64,000 nt of DNA from Paracoccus sp. S1E-3 (GCF_013868135.1 NZ_JACEMU010000017.1:1-64000), one strand, 5' to 3'. Positions 13,965 through 27,398 are shown, numbered from the stretch's first letter. The notes: generated by a model from the letters alone, not told the origin. Numbers and translations are program-made.

Positions 13965-18212
<4,248 letters not shown>

Positions 18213-18242
18213 TCGTGCTGGTTGGTAAGACTGGCTGAAACC

Positions 18243-18276
18243 GCGGGGGGCTCGTTGCTGACGGGCCCCCCGTTTT
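18243..18276 (+). terminator. Terminator of the rplJL-rpoBC transcript
   Basis: Stem cggggggc / gccccccg (18244-18251 with 18265-18272) followed by four T, about 30 bases after the rpoC stop. Confidence 0.85.
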
Positions 18277-18444
18277 CCATTTGCAGAGTGCAAGGCGTGG
18301 GAATGTCTGGGCATGTCAGGAGTGTCGCAGGCAGTTCCGGCCCACAGGCGGCCCCAAACCCGTGTGATGCTTACCGGATCTCAATGGTTTTATTGCCGTT
18401 TCCACAGGCAGTCCCGCGGCTGCCGAACCAGCTTGCCTGCGGCA
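18277..18444. other. rpoC-lon intergenic stretch
   Basis: Together with the terminator and the lon promoter this makes up the 327-base gap between rpoC and lon. I see no gene or clear repeat in it. Confidence 0.5.
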
Positions 18445-18473
18445 TTGAAACGCAGGCCGCCAACCCCTAAATC
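18445..18473 (+). promoter_or_regulatory. Predicted promoter of lon
   Basis: TTGAAA (18445-18450), a 17-base spacer ending in CCCC, and TAAATC (18468-18473), 66 bases before the start codon. The CCCC just before the -10 resembles heat-shock (RpoH) promoters, which drive lon in many proteobacteria. This is suggestive only. Confidence 0.45.
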
Positions 18474-18539
18474 TTGGGGACGCAGGGGGTCCGTATCGCC
18501 GATTTCGGGACGCGCGCCCTCGGGCTTGAAAGGAAGAAC

Positions 18540-20954
18540 ATGACCGGACTTAATCATTCGCATCCCGTGCTGCCGCTTCGCGACATCGTCGCGTTTCCGC
18601 ACATGGTCGTGCCGCTGTTCGTCGGTCGCGACAAATCCGTGCGGGCGCTCGAAGCCGTGATGGCCGAGGATCGCCCCATCCTTCTGGCGACCCAGAAGGA
18701 TGCTTCCGTCGATGAACCGACTGCCGAAGGCATCTACCGCATTGGCGTTTTGGCCAATGTGCTGCAGTTGCTGAAGCTTCCCGACGGCACCGTGAAGGTG
18801 CTGGTCGAAGGTCAGCGCCGCGTTGAAATCACCAAATTCCTCGACAATGCCGATTACTTCGAAGCCGAGGCGACCCCGCTGATCGAAGAAGCCGGCGACC
18901 CCGATACGGTCACTGCGCTGACCCATGCGGTGGCCGAGGAATTCGAAAAATACGTCAAGGTCCGCAAGAACATCCCCGACGAGGTTGTGTCCACCGTGGC
19001 CGAAACCACGGAAGCCGAGCGGCTGGCCGATCTGGTCGCCGGTCATCTGGGCATCGACATCGCCAAGAAGCAGGACCTGCTGGAAACGCTGGTGACGGCG
19101 GAACGGCTTGAGAAGGTTTATGGCCTGATGCAGGGCGAAATGTCGGTCCTGCAGGTCGAAAAGAAGATCAAGTCGCGCGTCAAGACCCAGATGGAGAAGA
19201 CCCAGCGCGAATACTATCTGAATGAGCAGATGAAGGCCATTCAGAAGGAGCTGGGCGACGGCGAGGACGGCGGCAACGAGTTGGCCGAGCTGGAAGAAAA
19301 GGTCGCCAAGACCAAGTTCAGCAAGGAAGCCCGTGAAAAGGCCGAATCCGAACTGAAGAAGCTGAAGTCGATGTCGCCGATGTCGGCCGAGGCTACGGTC
19401 AGCCGCAACTATCTGGATTGGCTGCTGGCCCTTCCCTGGGGCGTGAAGTCGCGCACCAAGAAGGACCTGACCAAGGCCATCGAGGTTCTGGACGCCGACC
19501 ATTTCGGCCTTGAAAAGGTCAAGGAACGGATCATCGAATATCTCGCCGTGCAGGCGCGCAGCCAGAAGCTGAAGGGTCCGATCCTCAGCCTCGTGGGTCC
19601 TCCGGGCGTTGGCAAGACCTCGCTGGGACGGTCGCTGGCAAAGGCCACGGGACGGGAATTCATCCGCATCTCGCTTGGCGGCGTGCGCGACGAATCCGAG
19701 ATCCGTGGTCACCGCCGGACCTATATCGGGTCCATGCCCGGCAAGATCATCCAGGCGCTGAAGAAGGCCAAGACGACCAATCCGCTGATCCTGCTCGATG
19801 AAATCGACAAGATGGGGCAGGATTTCCGTGGCGACCCGGCTTCGGCGATGCTGGAGGTTCTGGATCCCGAACAGAATTCGACCTTCGTGGACCACTATCT
19901 CGAGGTGGAATACGATCTGTCGGACGTGATGTTCGTGACCACGGCCAACAGCTACAACATGCCGGGGCCGCTGCTGGATCGGATGGAGATCATCTCTCTG
20001 GCCGGTTACACCGAGGATGAGAAGCGCGAGATCGCGCGCCGTCACCTGCTGCCCAAGCAGATCGCTGCGAACGGTCTTCGGAAGGGCGAATTCACCGTCT
20101 CGGACGAGGCGCTGGATCACGTCATCCGCTACTACACCCGCGAGGCCGGTGTCCGTTCGCTGGAGCGCGAGATCGCCAAGCTGGCCCGCAAGGCCGTAAC
20201 CGAGATCCTGAAGGGCAAGACCAAGACGGTCGAGGTCACGCCCGAGAAGGTCGAGGAATATCTGGGCGTGCGGCGTCACCGCTTTGGTCTGGCCGAGAAG
20301 GAAGATCAGGTCGGTGTCGTCACCGGGCTGGCCTGGACGCAGGTGGGTGGCGATCTGCTGCAGATCGAAGCCCTGAAGCTGCCGGGCAAGGGCCGGATGA
20401 AGACGACCGGGAAACTGGGCGAGGTGATGAAGGAATCGATCGACGCGGCGTCGTCCTTCGTGCGCTCCATCGCCCCGGAACTGGGCATCAAGCCGCCGGA
20501 ATTCGAGCGTCGGGACATCCACGTTCACGTTCCCGAAGGCGCGACGCCCAAGGATGGTCCGTCTGCCGGTCTGGCGATGGTGACCTCGGTGGTGTCGGTG
20601 ATGACGGGCATTCCGGTCCGCAAGGACGTGGCAATGACCGGCGAGGTGACCCTGCGTGGCAACGCGCTGGCGATCGGCGGCCTGAAGGAGAAGCTGCTGG
20701 CGGCACTTCGGGGCGGCATCAAGACCGTGCTGATCCCGGAAGACAATGCCAAGGATCTGATCGAGATCCCGGCGAATGTGAAAGAAGGGATGACCATCAT
20801 CCCGGTCTCGAACGTTCGCGAGGTGTTGAAGCATGCGCTTGTGCGGATGCCTGAACCGGTCGAGTGGGACGAGGCGGCTGAAGAAGCCGCCGAGGCCGCG
20901 CGGGTGGCTGAGGCGCGCGGCAACCAGGGCGGGGCCGCGCCGACGGCGCACTGA
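18540..20954 (+). CDS. lon: ATP-dependent endopeptidase La (Lon)
   Basis: 804 residues. The order is an N-terminal substrate-binding domain beginning PVLPLRDIVAFPHMVVPLFVGR, a coiled coil, an AAA+ module with Walker A GPPGVGKTS, and the protease domain. The catalytic dyad is Ser675 in DGPSAGLAM and Lys718 in GGLKEKLLAA. Lon degrades misfolded and regulatory proteins in the cytoplasm. AAAGGAAG precedes the ATG at 18540. The acidic Ala/Glu-rich C-terminus is poorly conserved in the family. Confidence 0.98.
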   Translation: MTGLNHSHPVLPLRDIVAFPHMVVPLFVGRDKSVRALEAVMAEDRPILLATQKDASVDEPTAEGIYRIGVLANVLQLLKLPDGTVKVLVEGQRRVEITKFLDNADYFEAEATPLIEEAGDPDTVTALTHAVAEEFEKYVKVRKNIPDEVVSTVAETTEAERLADLVAGHLGIDIAKKQDLLETLVTAERLEKVYGLMQGEMSVLQVEKKIKSRVKTQMEKTQREYYLNEQMKAIQKELGDGEDGGNELAELEEKVAKTKFSKEAREKAESELKKLKSMSPMSAEATVSRNYLDWLLALPWGVKSRTKKDLTKAIEVLDADHFGLEKVKERIIEYLAVQARSQKLKGPILSLVGPPGVGKTSLGRSLAKATGREFIRISLGGVRDESEIRGHRRTYIGSMPGKIIQALKKAKTTNPLILLDEIDKMGQDFRGDPASAMLEVLDPEQNSTFVDHYLEVEYDLSDVMFVTTANSYNMPGPLLDRMEIISLAGYTEDEKREIARRHLLPKQIAANGLRKGEFTVSDEALDHVIRYYTREAGVRSLEREIAKLARKAVTEILKGKTKTVEVTPEKVEEYLGVRRHRFGLAEKEDQVGVVTGLAWTQVGGDLLQIEALKLPGKGRMKTTGKLGEVMKESIDAASSFVRSIAPELGIKPPEFERRDIHVHVPEGATPKDGPSAGLAMVTSVVSVMTGIPVRKDVAMTGEVTLRGNALAIGGLKEKLLAALRGGIKTVLIPEDNAKDLIEIPANVKEGMTIIPVSNVREVLKHALVRMPEPVEWDEAAEEAAEAARVAEARGNQGGAAPTAH

Positions 20955-20972
20955 TCCGCTGGAAATGATGGG

Positions 20973-20998
20973 GGCGCGGGGAAACCCGCGCCTTTTTT
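20973..20998 (+). terminator. Terminator of lon
   Basis: Perfect stem ggcgcggg / cccgcgcc with a GAAA tetraloop and six T, 18 bases after the lon stop codon. Confidence 0.92.
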
Positions 20999-21048
20999 CA
21001 TGGCGGCTTTCGATTGCGGATTTGCGCCGATTTTCGGCCCGAATCCTC

Positions 21049-21077
21049 TTGCGCAGCCCCGGCTCCACGGCTATCTA
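21049..21077 (+). promoter_or_regulatory. Predicted promoter of tRNA-Val
   Basis: TTGCGC (21049-21054), a 17-base spacer and TATCTA (21072-21077), ending nine bases before the tRNA. The -35 is the same as that of tRNA-Trp. Confidence 0.6.
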
Positions 21078-21086
21078 GCGCCCCAC

Positions 21087-21161
21087 GGGTGATTAGCTCA
21101 GTGGTAGAGCGCTTCGTTCACATCGAAGATGTCAGCGGTTCAAATCCGTTATCACCCACCA
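21087..21161 (+). tRNA. tRNA-Val (anticodon CAC)
   Basis: 75-nt cloverleaf. Acceptor GGGTGAT pairs with ATCACCC and is followed by an encoded ACCA end. The anticodon stem CTTCG/CGAAG encloses TTCACAT, giving anticodon CAC for GUG codons. D-arm and T-arm (GCGGTTCAAATCCGT) are regular. Confidence 0.96.
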
Positions 21162-21169
21162 TCATTCCA

Positions 21170-21202
21170 AAGGCGCCGCGAGCTTTGCTCCGGCGCCTTT
21201 TT
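21170..21202 (+). terminator. Terminator of tRNA-Val
   Basis: Inverted repeat aaggcgccg / cggcgcctt followed by T residues, eight bases after the tRNA 3' end. Confidence 0.85.
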
Positions 21203-21373
21203 CATGGGTCGTGTCCTGTGGGTGGCGGGAATCGGATGATGCCGCCAACGCACAGATGGCGCCAACGGCGTTTGCTCGGGACCACTGCGCTCCGACCCCG
21301 TCCAACAGGGACGGTGGCGCATTCCAGACATGCCGTGCGGTGGCCGGGGCGCGGGCTGGCCGGTCGTCGGACG

Positions 21374-21715
21374 TTACTCGGCCACTTTCTTCACGAATTG
21401 CGACTTCAGCCCCATCTGGCCGATGCCGGGGATCTTGCAGTCGATATCGTGGTCGCCGGCAACCAGACGGATGCCGCGCACCTTGGTGCCCACCTTGACC
21501 ACCAGCGAGGAGCCCTTCACCTTCAGGTCCTTGATCACCGTCACGCTGTCGCCGTCCTGCAGCAGGTTGCCGACGCTGTCGCGGATCTCGGGTGCGGCCT
21601 CGTCAACCGCGCCGGGCTGCCATTCATGGCCGCATTCCGGGCAGGTCAGCAGGGCATCCACCTGATAGGTGTAGATCGAGGCGCATTCGGGGCACGGGGG
21701 CAAGGTGTCGGTCAT
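21374..21715 (-). CDS. yjdM: Zinc-ribbon protein of the YjdM (PhnA) family
   Basis: 113 residues. An N-terminal zinc ribbon (CPECASIYTYQ...CPECGHEW) is followed by the compact YjdM domain with GDSVTVIKDLKVKGSSLVVKVGTKVRGIRL. The old name PhnA reflects position near phosphonate genes in E. coli; it is not the phosphonoacetate hydrolase, and its function is unknown. The ATG at 21715 has AAGGA just upstream; an open frame continues further without a ribosome site. No phn genes are nearby. Confidence 0.92.
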   Translation of the reverse strand: MTDTLPPCPECASIYTYQVDALLTCPECGHEWQPGAVDEAAPEIRDSVGNLLQDGDSVTVIKDLKVKGSSLVVKVGTKVRGIRLVAGDHDIDCKIPGIGQMGLKSQFVKKVAE

Positions 21716-21927
21716 GGCATCCTTATACGCGTCCAGCCCCGCCGGGACCAGAGCGGGCGCCCCCGAACTGATGCGCGAGGGCGCCGGTGCGGCGTCGCGC
21801 CGGTGGCGTGCAGGCACAGGACTGCCATACCGGTCAGGGGGCGTCTATGTGCCGATCACCGAAGATGTCGATCATGCCGGGGCTGCAGCAACGGCCCCGA
21901 ATATGTCGCCGGGCAACCCGAGATGGT

Positions 21928-21949
21928 CGGCCCGGATGCATCCGGGCCG
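21928..21949. repeat. Perfect 22-base GC-rich palindrome
   Basis: A fully symmetric sequence centred on ATGCAT, with arms cggcccggatg / catccgggccg. It lies in the 277-base space upstream of yjdM and 43 bases beyond the stop of the vWA gene. No T tract follows on either strand. Confidence 0.75.
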
Positions 21950-21992
21950 GACCGGAATGGCGACGGGATCGGCTGCGAGCAGCAACCGCGGA

Positions 21993-23105
21993 TCAGCCCA
22001 ACTGATCCTTCAGCAGCCGTTTGACCGAGGCGTCGAAGCTGTCTGCCTGACCGGGCTGCGCCTGTCTTTCGGCCAGATAGGCGTCTCGCTTGGCGACGAG
22101 CGCGACCATTTCCGCCTCGGCCTGCTTGCGGGTTTGCAACTGGGCCTCGACATGGGCGGCGCGTTCGGCTGCGCTCATGCCTTTCAGCGTCTCGCTCAGT
22201 TCGGCTTCGGGGACCGCATCCAGCGCGATGTCGCCATTGGCGATATCGGCGACCAGATCGCTGCCGCCGGTCACCGCTTCGCGCCGGCCGCCCTTCTTGG
22301 CATAGTAGCTGGAATTGTCCGCACGGGCCGAGGCCGAGGCTGTGGCTCGTTCCGATACCTTGTCGCGGACGGCGGTTTGTTCGGCGGCGGATCCATAGGG
22401 CAGGATGGTGGCGTCGATGCGGGACTGGATCTTGATGATCTGGTCGTCATAGGGCGTCTGGATCTGGACGACCTGTCCGCCATCCTGCGGGATCGGATGA
22501 TACTGGCCGCCGCCCAGCCGGGCCATTTCCTGCCAGTATTCACGGGTCTCGGGGTCGTCGCCGGCCTGAATGGTGTTGACGATGATGCCCTTCCGGCGCG
22601 CCTCGGCAATCACCTCGGCATAGCGGGGGCCATCGCGATAATCCATATGCGGCGGCGCATCGCCGACCAGGAAGATGATGCGGCGGGTGTCGGAGCCTTC
22701 GGCCCAGTCCTGCCCGCGCACGGCGGCTTCCAGCGCCTCGTTCACCGATTCCGGCGTGTCGCCGCCGCCATCGGCGGTGAAGCGGCGCAGATCGGAATAG
22801 AGGCCCTGCATGTCGCTGGTCATGTGATGCGGGCGGATGACATAGGCGTCGCCCCGGTCGCGATAGCCGATCAGCGCCATGCTGATCTCGGCACGCGGGT
22901 TCACGTCCAGAATGGTGTTGGTGATCGACCAGATCTTCTGTTTGGCGCCCTCGATCAGGTCCACCATCGAGCCGGTCGTGTCCAGCACGAAGGCCACCTG
23001 GATTTTCTGTTGCGGGGCCTGGTTGGCGACCTCCGCCGTGGCCGCGCCGGGCAGCGCCAGCAGCAGAAACAGGGCGAGGGCGGATTTCGGGGGTAACATA
23101 CGCAT
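21993..23105 (-). CDS. Secreted von Willebrand factor A domain protein
   Basis: 370 residues. A signal peptide (about residues 1-24, LALFLLLALPGAATA) leads to a vWA domain with MIDAS motif FVLDTTGSM, then GGGDTPESVNEAL and IIFLVGDAPPHMDY. The C-terminal third is helical and charged. vWA domains bind metal and mediate protein contacts; partner and process are unknown. GGAGG five bases before the ATG at 23105 decides the start over an in-frame GTG at 23117. No AAA+ partner gene lies next to it. Confidence 0.88.
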   Translation of the reverse strand: MRMLPPKSALALFLLLALPGAATAEVANQAPQQKIQVAFVLDTTGSMVDLIEGAKQKIWSITNTILDVNPRAEISMALIGYRDRGDAYVIRPHHMTSDMQGLYSDLRRFTADGGGDTPESVNEALEAAVRGQDWAEGSDTRRIIFLVGDAPPHMDYRDGPRYAEVIAEARRKGIIVNTIQAGDDPETREYWQEMARLGGGQYHPIPQDGGQVVQIQTPYDDQIIKIQSRIDATILPYGSAAEQTAVRDKVSERATASASARADNSSYYAKKGGRREAVTGGSDLVADIANGDIALDAVPEAELSETLKGMSAAERAAHVEAQLQTRKQAEAEMVALVAKRDAYLAERQAQPGQADSFDASVKRLLKDQLG

Positions 23106-23226
23106 TTCATCCTCCACACAAATTGGGGAAAGGATGACATGGCGGCGGAAATGCGCCTAGCGGCGTCCAGCGACCGGGGGCAGGTCTGGCGCGAATGTGA
23201 CCTCGGCGTGATCGCCGCGCGAGCGC

Positions 23227-24270
23227 TCAGCGGGTGATGTCGGCGTAATCATGCAGGCGCCCCTGCCAGTCGCGGATGTGCCAGCGGCCGGGGCCGTTCG
23301 GCGTCACCGATCCCGAATCGAGCGGCACCTTGCCATAGCCCCCCGGCAGGTCCAGCACATAGGAGGGGATCGCCACGCCCGAAAGATGGCCGCGCAAGGC
23401 CTGCATGAGCGCCAGCCCCTCGGCAATGGTGGTGCGGAAATGGCTGGTGCCACGGGCGAGGTCGCAATGGTGCAGATAATACGGCGTGACCCGCAGCGCC
23501 GTCAGGCCGCGAAACAGTTCGGCCAGCACGGCGGCATCGTCATTCACCCCGCGCAGCAGCACGCTCTGCGACAGCAGCGCCACGCCCGCGTCGGCGAGGG
23601 TGCGGATCGCCCCGCGGGCCTCGGGCGTCAACTCGTCGGGGTGGTTGGTGTGGATGACCACGAAGACGGCTGCCCGGCGGCGCAGCAGGGGCGCCAGCGC
23701 AGCGATGCGTTCGGGGGCGACGACGGGGACGCGGCTGTGCAGGCGGATCACCTGCAGATGCGGAATCGCATCCAGCCGGGCCAGCACAGCATCCAGCCGG
23801 CGCGGCGACAGCGTCATCGGGTCGCCGCCGGTCAGGATGATCTCGCGCAGGCGCGGGGTGGCGGCGATGTAATCCAGCGCCGCATCCAGCTGGTCGGCGG
23901 GCAGGGGGCCTGCCGCGCCCACCACCTCGCGCCGGAAGCAGAAGCGGCAATAGACATCGCAGGTCTGGGTGATGTGCAGGATCGCCCGGTCGGGATAGCG
24001 GTGCGTCAGGCCGGGGACGGGGCTGTGGGCGGCATCGCCGATCGGGTCGGCCAGCTCCTCGGGGCGGGTCAGCATCTCGCGCGGATCGGGGACGAACTGG
24101 CGGGCGATGCCGGGGGCGTGCTGCTGCATCGCCGGGGTGACCCGGATGCGGAAGCTTTCCGCCACGCGGGCGAGGTCATCGGCCAGGGCCGGATCTGCCA
24201 GGCCTGCCTGAATGAGATCCCCGGCCGAGGTCAATGCCGTCGCGGGCAGGGCTTTGGGGGCGCCGTCCAT
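23227..24270 (-). CDS. Lysine 2,3-aminomutase-like radical SAM protein (KamA/EpmB type)
   Basis: 347 residues. The radical SAM cluster motif CDVYCRFC is at Cys104, Cys108 and Cys111, in the setting ILHITQTCDVYCRFCFRREVVG; the ILTGGDP block and a C-terminal YVLDLPGGYGK, where PLP-binding residues of this family lie, follow. The length fits EpmB (about 340), which makes (R)-beta-lysine for EF-P modification, better than the longer catabolic KamA. Neither efp nor epmA lies in this window, so the assignment rests on length and sequence. It is 28 bases downstream of hspQ on the same strand. Confidence 0.88.
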   Translation of the reverse strand: MDGAPKALPATALTSAGDLIQAGLADPALADDLARVAESFRIRVTPAMQQHAPGIARQFVPDPREMLTRPEELADPIGDAAHSPVPGLTHRYPDRAILHITQTCDVYCRFCFRREVVGAAGPLPADQLDAALDYIAATPRLREIILTGGDPMTLSPRRLDAVLARLDAIPHLQVIRLHSRVPVVAPERIAALAPLLRRRAAVFVVIHTNHPDELTPEARGAIRTLADAGVALLSQSVLLRGVNDDAAVLAELFRGLTALRVTPYYLHHCDLARGTSHFRTTIAEGLALMQALRGHLSGVAIPSYVLDLPGGYGKVPLDSGSVTPNGPGRWHIRDWQGRLHDYADITR

Positions 24271-24298
24271 CGGGGTCTCCGCCGCGCGCCTCGGCGCG

Positions 24299-24625
24299 TC
24301 AGTTCAGCGCCGCCTGCAGCGCGTAATAACCGTCATTGAACTCGCCGAACTGGGCGATCAATTCGGGATGCTCCACCGGCTCGCCCGAACTGTCGGCCAC
24401 CAGATTCTGCTCCGAGACATAGGCGACATAATAGGTCGCCTCGGTTTCGGCATAGAGATGGTAGAAGGGCTGGTCCTTGTTGGGGCGGCTGTCTTCGGGG
24501 ATGGATTCGTACCATTCCTCGGAATTGGAGAACTCCGGGTCGATATCGAAGACCACACCACGGAAAGGGTGCAGACGATGCCGCACCACCTGGCCGATCA
24601 TGTATTTCGCCGTTCGCGCTTCCAT
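24299..24625 (-). CDS. hspQ: Heat shock protein HspQ
   Basis: 108 residues of the YccV/HspQ family. The core KYMIGQVVRHRLHPFRGVVFDIDPEF and QPFYHLYAE are characteristic. In E. coli HspQ binds hemimethylated DNA in vitro and acts as an adaptor that stimulates Lon. GAGGA before the ATG at 24625 supports that start; a GTG lies one codon upstream. It is followed by the lysine aminomutase-like gene. Confidence 0.93.
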   Translation of the reverse strand: MEARTAKYMIGQVVRHRLHPFRGVVFDIDPEFSNSEEWYESIPEDSRPNKDQPFYHLYAETEATYYVAYVSEQNLVADSSGEPVEHPELIAQFGEFNDGYYALQAALN

Positions 24626-24729
24626 CACATCCTCGTCGAATTTGAAACTCTTACGACTTCGACGACAAACTGTCCATGGATAGGTGGCCTGGTGGGGCGA
24701 CGATCACCAGGATTTGCGGCTGCTCTGCA

Positions 24730-26052
24730 TCAGTCGGGTTGCGCCTGCGCGGCCAGAACGCCAGCGGTTTCCGTCCGGGCCTCGGCGAGGGTGTCGGCGG
24801 AATCGCCCGCCTCGACGATGTCGCGGGCCTCCTCCTCGTCCTCATCCTCCAGCGCGGGTGGGTCTTCGCCGGCGAGGAAATTGCCGAATTTCTCCAGCCC
24901 CGGAATATGGTCGGCCAGCACCTTCATCACCACCAGCATCGGCACCGCCACGACCATGCCCAGCACCGACCACAGCCACGCCCACAGCGCCACGGTGATG
25001 AAGACCACCACCGTGTTCAGTTGCAGCTTGCGCGAGACGAAATAGGGCGTGACCAGCTGTCCCTCGATCGAGGTCAGCCCGAGATAGGTCAGCGCCACCA
25101 TGAAGGGGGTAAAGATGTCGCTGAAGGTGATCAGCGCCACCACGAAGGACGCCGCAACCCCGGTCACTGCCCCCAGATAGGGGATGAAATTCAGGATGAA
25201 CGCCGCCACTCCCCACAGAAGCGGCTGCGGCATCTGCCAGATCCACATCGCGACGGCGACACAGATCCCCAGCCCCGCATTGATCAGCGTGATCGCCCCC
25301 AGATAGGACCCGAGCGAGCTTTCGATCTCGCGCAGCGCCATATAGGCGGCGCGCTTTTCCTTCAGCGTGTCAAAGCTTTGCACGATCTTCAGATACATCA
25401 GATCGCCCGAGGCGAGCAGGAAGAACAGCAGGAACAGGGTGAAGACGATCTGCCCCACGACCGACGGCCCCGCCGACATCAGGGTCTGAAGCGTCGAACT
25501 GGAGTTGGTGTCGACCTGCACCTGGATCGGCGCCCTGCCCGGTTCGGGCGTGGCGACGACATCGCTCGCCGCCTCGGTGATGGCGTCGGGGGGCGGCGGG
25601 GGCGGGGCGTCGCGGCTGCCGCCTGTCATCTCCTCCAGCTTGGCTGCGGCCTGCTCCAGCGGCTTGATGTTTTCGCGCAGATCGCGAAGCCGCTCCTCCA
25701 GCCGGCCCGAGATCTGGTCGCTGTCTTCGACGATGTCGCTGATCGGGCCAGAGATGAAATAGCCCAGCACCACGACAAGCGCGACCATCCCCAGCGTCAC
25801 CACCGCGGCCGTGACCGAGGCGTTGAAACCGAGCCTGCTCATCAGCCGTCGGAAGGGGACGAAGACGAAGAACAGCAGCACCCCAAGCGTCACCGGCATC
25901 AGGAAGGCGGCCGCCTCGGTGACGAAATAGAACAGCATCATCAGAAAAATGCCGATGATCGCCCAACGCGGCACCAGCGGCGGCTTTGCCTCCTCGTCGC
26001 GGGCGAAGGTCGGGAAGCGGTGTTCGGTCGTATAGCGCGCCTGGGGTGGCAT
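24730..26052 (-). CDS. AI-2E family (PerM-like) membrane transporter
   Basis: 440 residues. Two or three transmembrane helices near the N-terminus (about 29-110), a soluble insert (about 115-210) with a run of prolines, then about five helices with the family signature LNFIPYLGAVTGV and the terminal GMVVAVPMLVVMKVL. The C-terminal 50 residues are acidic and probably disordered. The family name comes from the autoinducer-2 exporter TqsA, but members also carry other solutes or ions, so the substrate is open. Confidence 0.92.
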   Translation of the reverse strand: MPPQARYTTEHRFPTFARDEEAKPPLVPRWAIIGIFLMMLFYFVTEAAAFLMPVTLGVLLFFVFVPFRRLMSRLGFNASVTAAVVTLGMVALVVVLGYFISGPISDIVEDSDQISGRLEERLRDLRENIKPLEQAAAKLEEMTGGSRDAPPPPPPDAITEAASDVVATPEPGRAPIQVQVDTNSSSTLQTLMSAGPSVVGQIVFTLFLLFFLLASGDLMYLKIVQSFDTLKEKRAAYMALREIESSLGSYLGAITLINAGLGICVAVAMWIWQMPQPLLWGVAAFILNFIPYLGAVTGVAASFVVALITFSDIFTPFMVALTYLGLTSIEGQLVTPYFVSRKLQLNTVVVFITVALWAWLWSVLGMVVAVPMLVVMKVLADHIPGLEKFGNFLAGEDPPALEDEDEEEARDIVEAGDSADTLAEARTETAGVLAAQAQPD

Positions 26053-26091
26053 CGGGTTCTCCGGTCAAACTCGCGCCAGCCTAACGCAAAA

Positions 26092-26124
26092 CGCGACCCG
26101 AGGGGTCCCGGATCGCGCTTTTTT
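26092..26124. terminator. Possible bidirectional terminator
   Basis: Imperfect stem cgcgacccg / cgggatcgcg-like (26092-26117). Six T follow on the plus strand and four on the minus strand. On the minus strand it would end the spermidine-gene transcript before the AI-2E gene. Confidence 0.5.
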
Positions 26125-26157
26125 CGGTATTAGTATTTGTTTACTGTGGCTTGACAC

Positions 26158-27384
26158 TCAGATCGGATGATCACCGGTGGCGTCGATCACGCGGGTGGGC
26201 AGGCCCATTTCGCCCAGAAGCTCCAGGAAGGGGCGGGCGGGCAGGTCTTCGACATTGACCATGTGCTTCACATCCCAGGTGCCGCGTGCGACCAGAATGG
26301 CCGCCGCGACCGGCGGGACGCCGGCGGTATAGCTGATGCCCTGGCTGCCGACCTCGGTATAGGCGTCCTTGTGGTCGGCCACGTTATAGATGAAGACCTC
26401 GCCCGGCTTGCCGTCGCGGCTGCCCTTCACCAGATCGCCGATGCAGGTCTTGCCGGTGTAATCGGGCGCGAGGCTCGCCGGGTCGGGCAGCACCGCCTTG
26501 ATGACCTTCAGCGGCACGACCTCCTGCCCCTCGGCGGTCCTGACCGGCTGTTCGGACAGCAGCCCCAGCGATTGCAGCACCGTGAAGACGTTGATGTAAT
26601 GCGCGCCGAAACCCATCCAGAAGCGGACGTCGGAATCCTTGTAGCGGGCGGACAGGCTGTGAACCTCGTCATGGCCCGACAGATAGGCGGTCTGCTTGCC
26701 GACCACCGGCAGATCCCATTCGCGGCCGATTTCGAACATCTTGTTCTGGGTCCATTTGCCGCCCTGCCAGGCATAGACGGTACCGGTGAATTCGCGGAAA
26801 TTGATCTCGGGGTCGAAATTGGTCGCGAAATAGCGGCCATGGCTGCCGGCATTGATATCGACGATGTCGATGCTGTCGATCTTGTCGAAATACTCATCCT
26901 CGGCCAGCCGGGCATAGGCGTTCACCACGCCCGGATCGAACCCCGCGCCCAGAATCGCGGTCATCCCGGCTTTCTCGACCGCCTCGCGGCGCTTCCATTC
27001 ATAGTTCCCATACCAGGGTGGCGTTTCGCAGACCTTGGCGGGATCCTCGTGAATGGCGGTGTCGATATAGGCGCAGCCGGTATCGATGCAGCCCTGCAGC
27101 ACGGTCATGTTCACGAAAGCCGAGCCGACATTGATGCAGATGCCGGCATCGATCTTGCGGATCAGATCGGCGACCGCCGCGCTGTCCATGGCGTCCACCG
27201 CATGGCTGGTGAACTCCATCTTGTGACCCTTGTCGCGCAGCGAGGCGATGATCGCATCCGCCTTCGAGACGGTGCGCGAAGCGATATGCAGCGCGCCGAA
27301 TTCCTGAGCCCATTGCGCCAGCTTGTGTGCGGTGACCTGGGCGACGCCTCCGGCGCCGATGATGAGAACGTTCTTCTTCAACAT
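26158..27384 (-). CDS. Carboxynorspermidine/carboxyspermidine dehydrogenase (saccharopine dehydrogenase family)
   Basis: 408 residues. The N-terminal Rossmann motif VLIIGAGGVAQVTAHKLAQ binds NADPH, and the middle has GAGFDPGVVNAYARLA, typical of this branch. The enzyme joins aspartate semialdehyde to putrescine (or diaminopropane) to form carboxy(nor)spermidine. The next gene in the operon is the matching decarboxylase, which supports this over lysine metabolism. Known members in alphaproteobacteria supply spermidine without S-adenosylmethionine decarboxylase. Spacing to the upstream gene is 14 bases. Confidence 0.92.
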   Translation of the reverse strand: MLKKNVLIIGAGGVAQVTAHKLAQWAQEFGALHIASRTVSKADAIIASLRDKGHKMEFTSHAVDAMDSAAVADLIRKIDAGICINVGSAFVNMTVLQGCIDTGCAYIDTAIHEDPAKVCETPPWYGNYEWKRREAVEKAGMTAILGAGFDPGVVNAYARLAEDEYFDKIDSIDIVDINAGSHGRYFATNFDPEINFREFTGTVYAWQGGKWTQNKMFEIGREWDLPVVGKQTAYLSGHDEVHSLSARYKDSDVRFWMGFGAHYINVFTVLQSLGLLSEQPVRTAEGQEVVPLKVIKAVLPDPASLAPDYTGKTCIGDLVKGSRDGKPGEVFIYNVADHKDAYTEVGSQGISYTAGVPPVAAAILVARGTWDVKHMVNVEDLPARPFLELLGEMGLPTRVIDATGDHPI

Positions 27385-27398
27385 TTCCCCCTTCGGAG

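Noticed and set aside
21374..21715. Phosphonate degradation gene (phnA)
   Set aside because: The protein is the zinc-ribbon YjdM type, not phosphonoacetate hydrolase, and there are no phn neighbours.
24730..26052. Quorum-sensing AI-2 exporter
   Set aside because: The family name alone does not support this; no luxS or lsr gene is present, and members transport other substrates.
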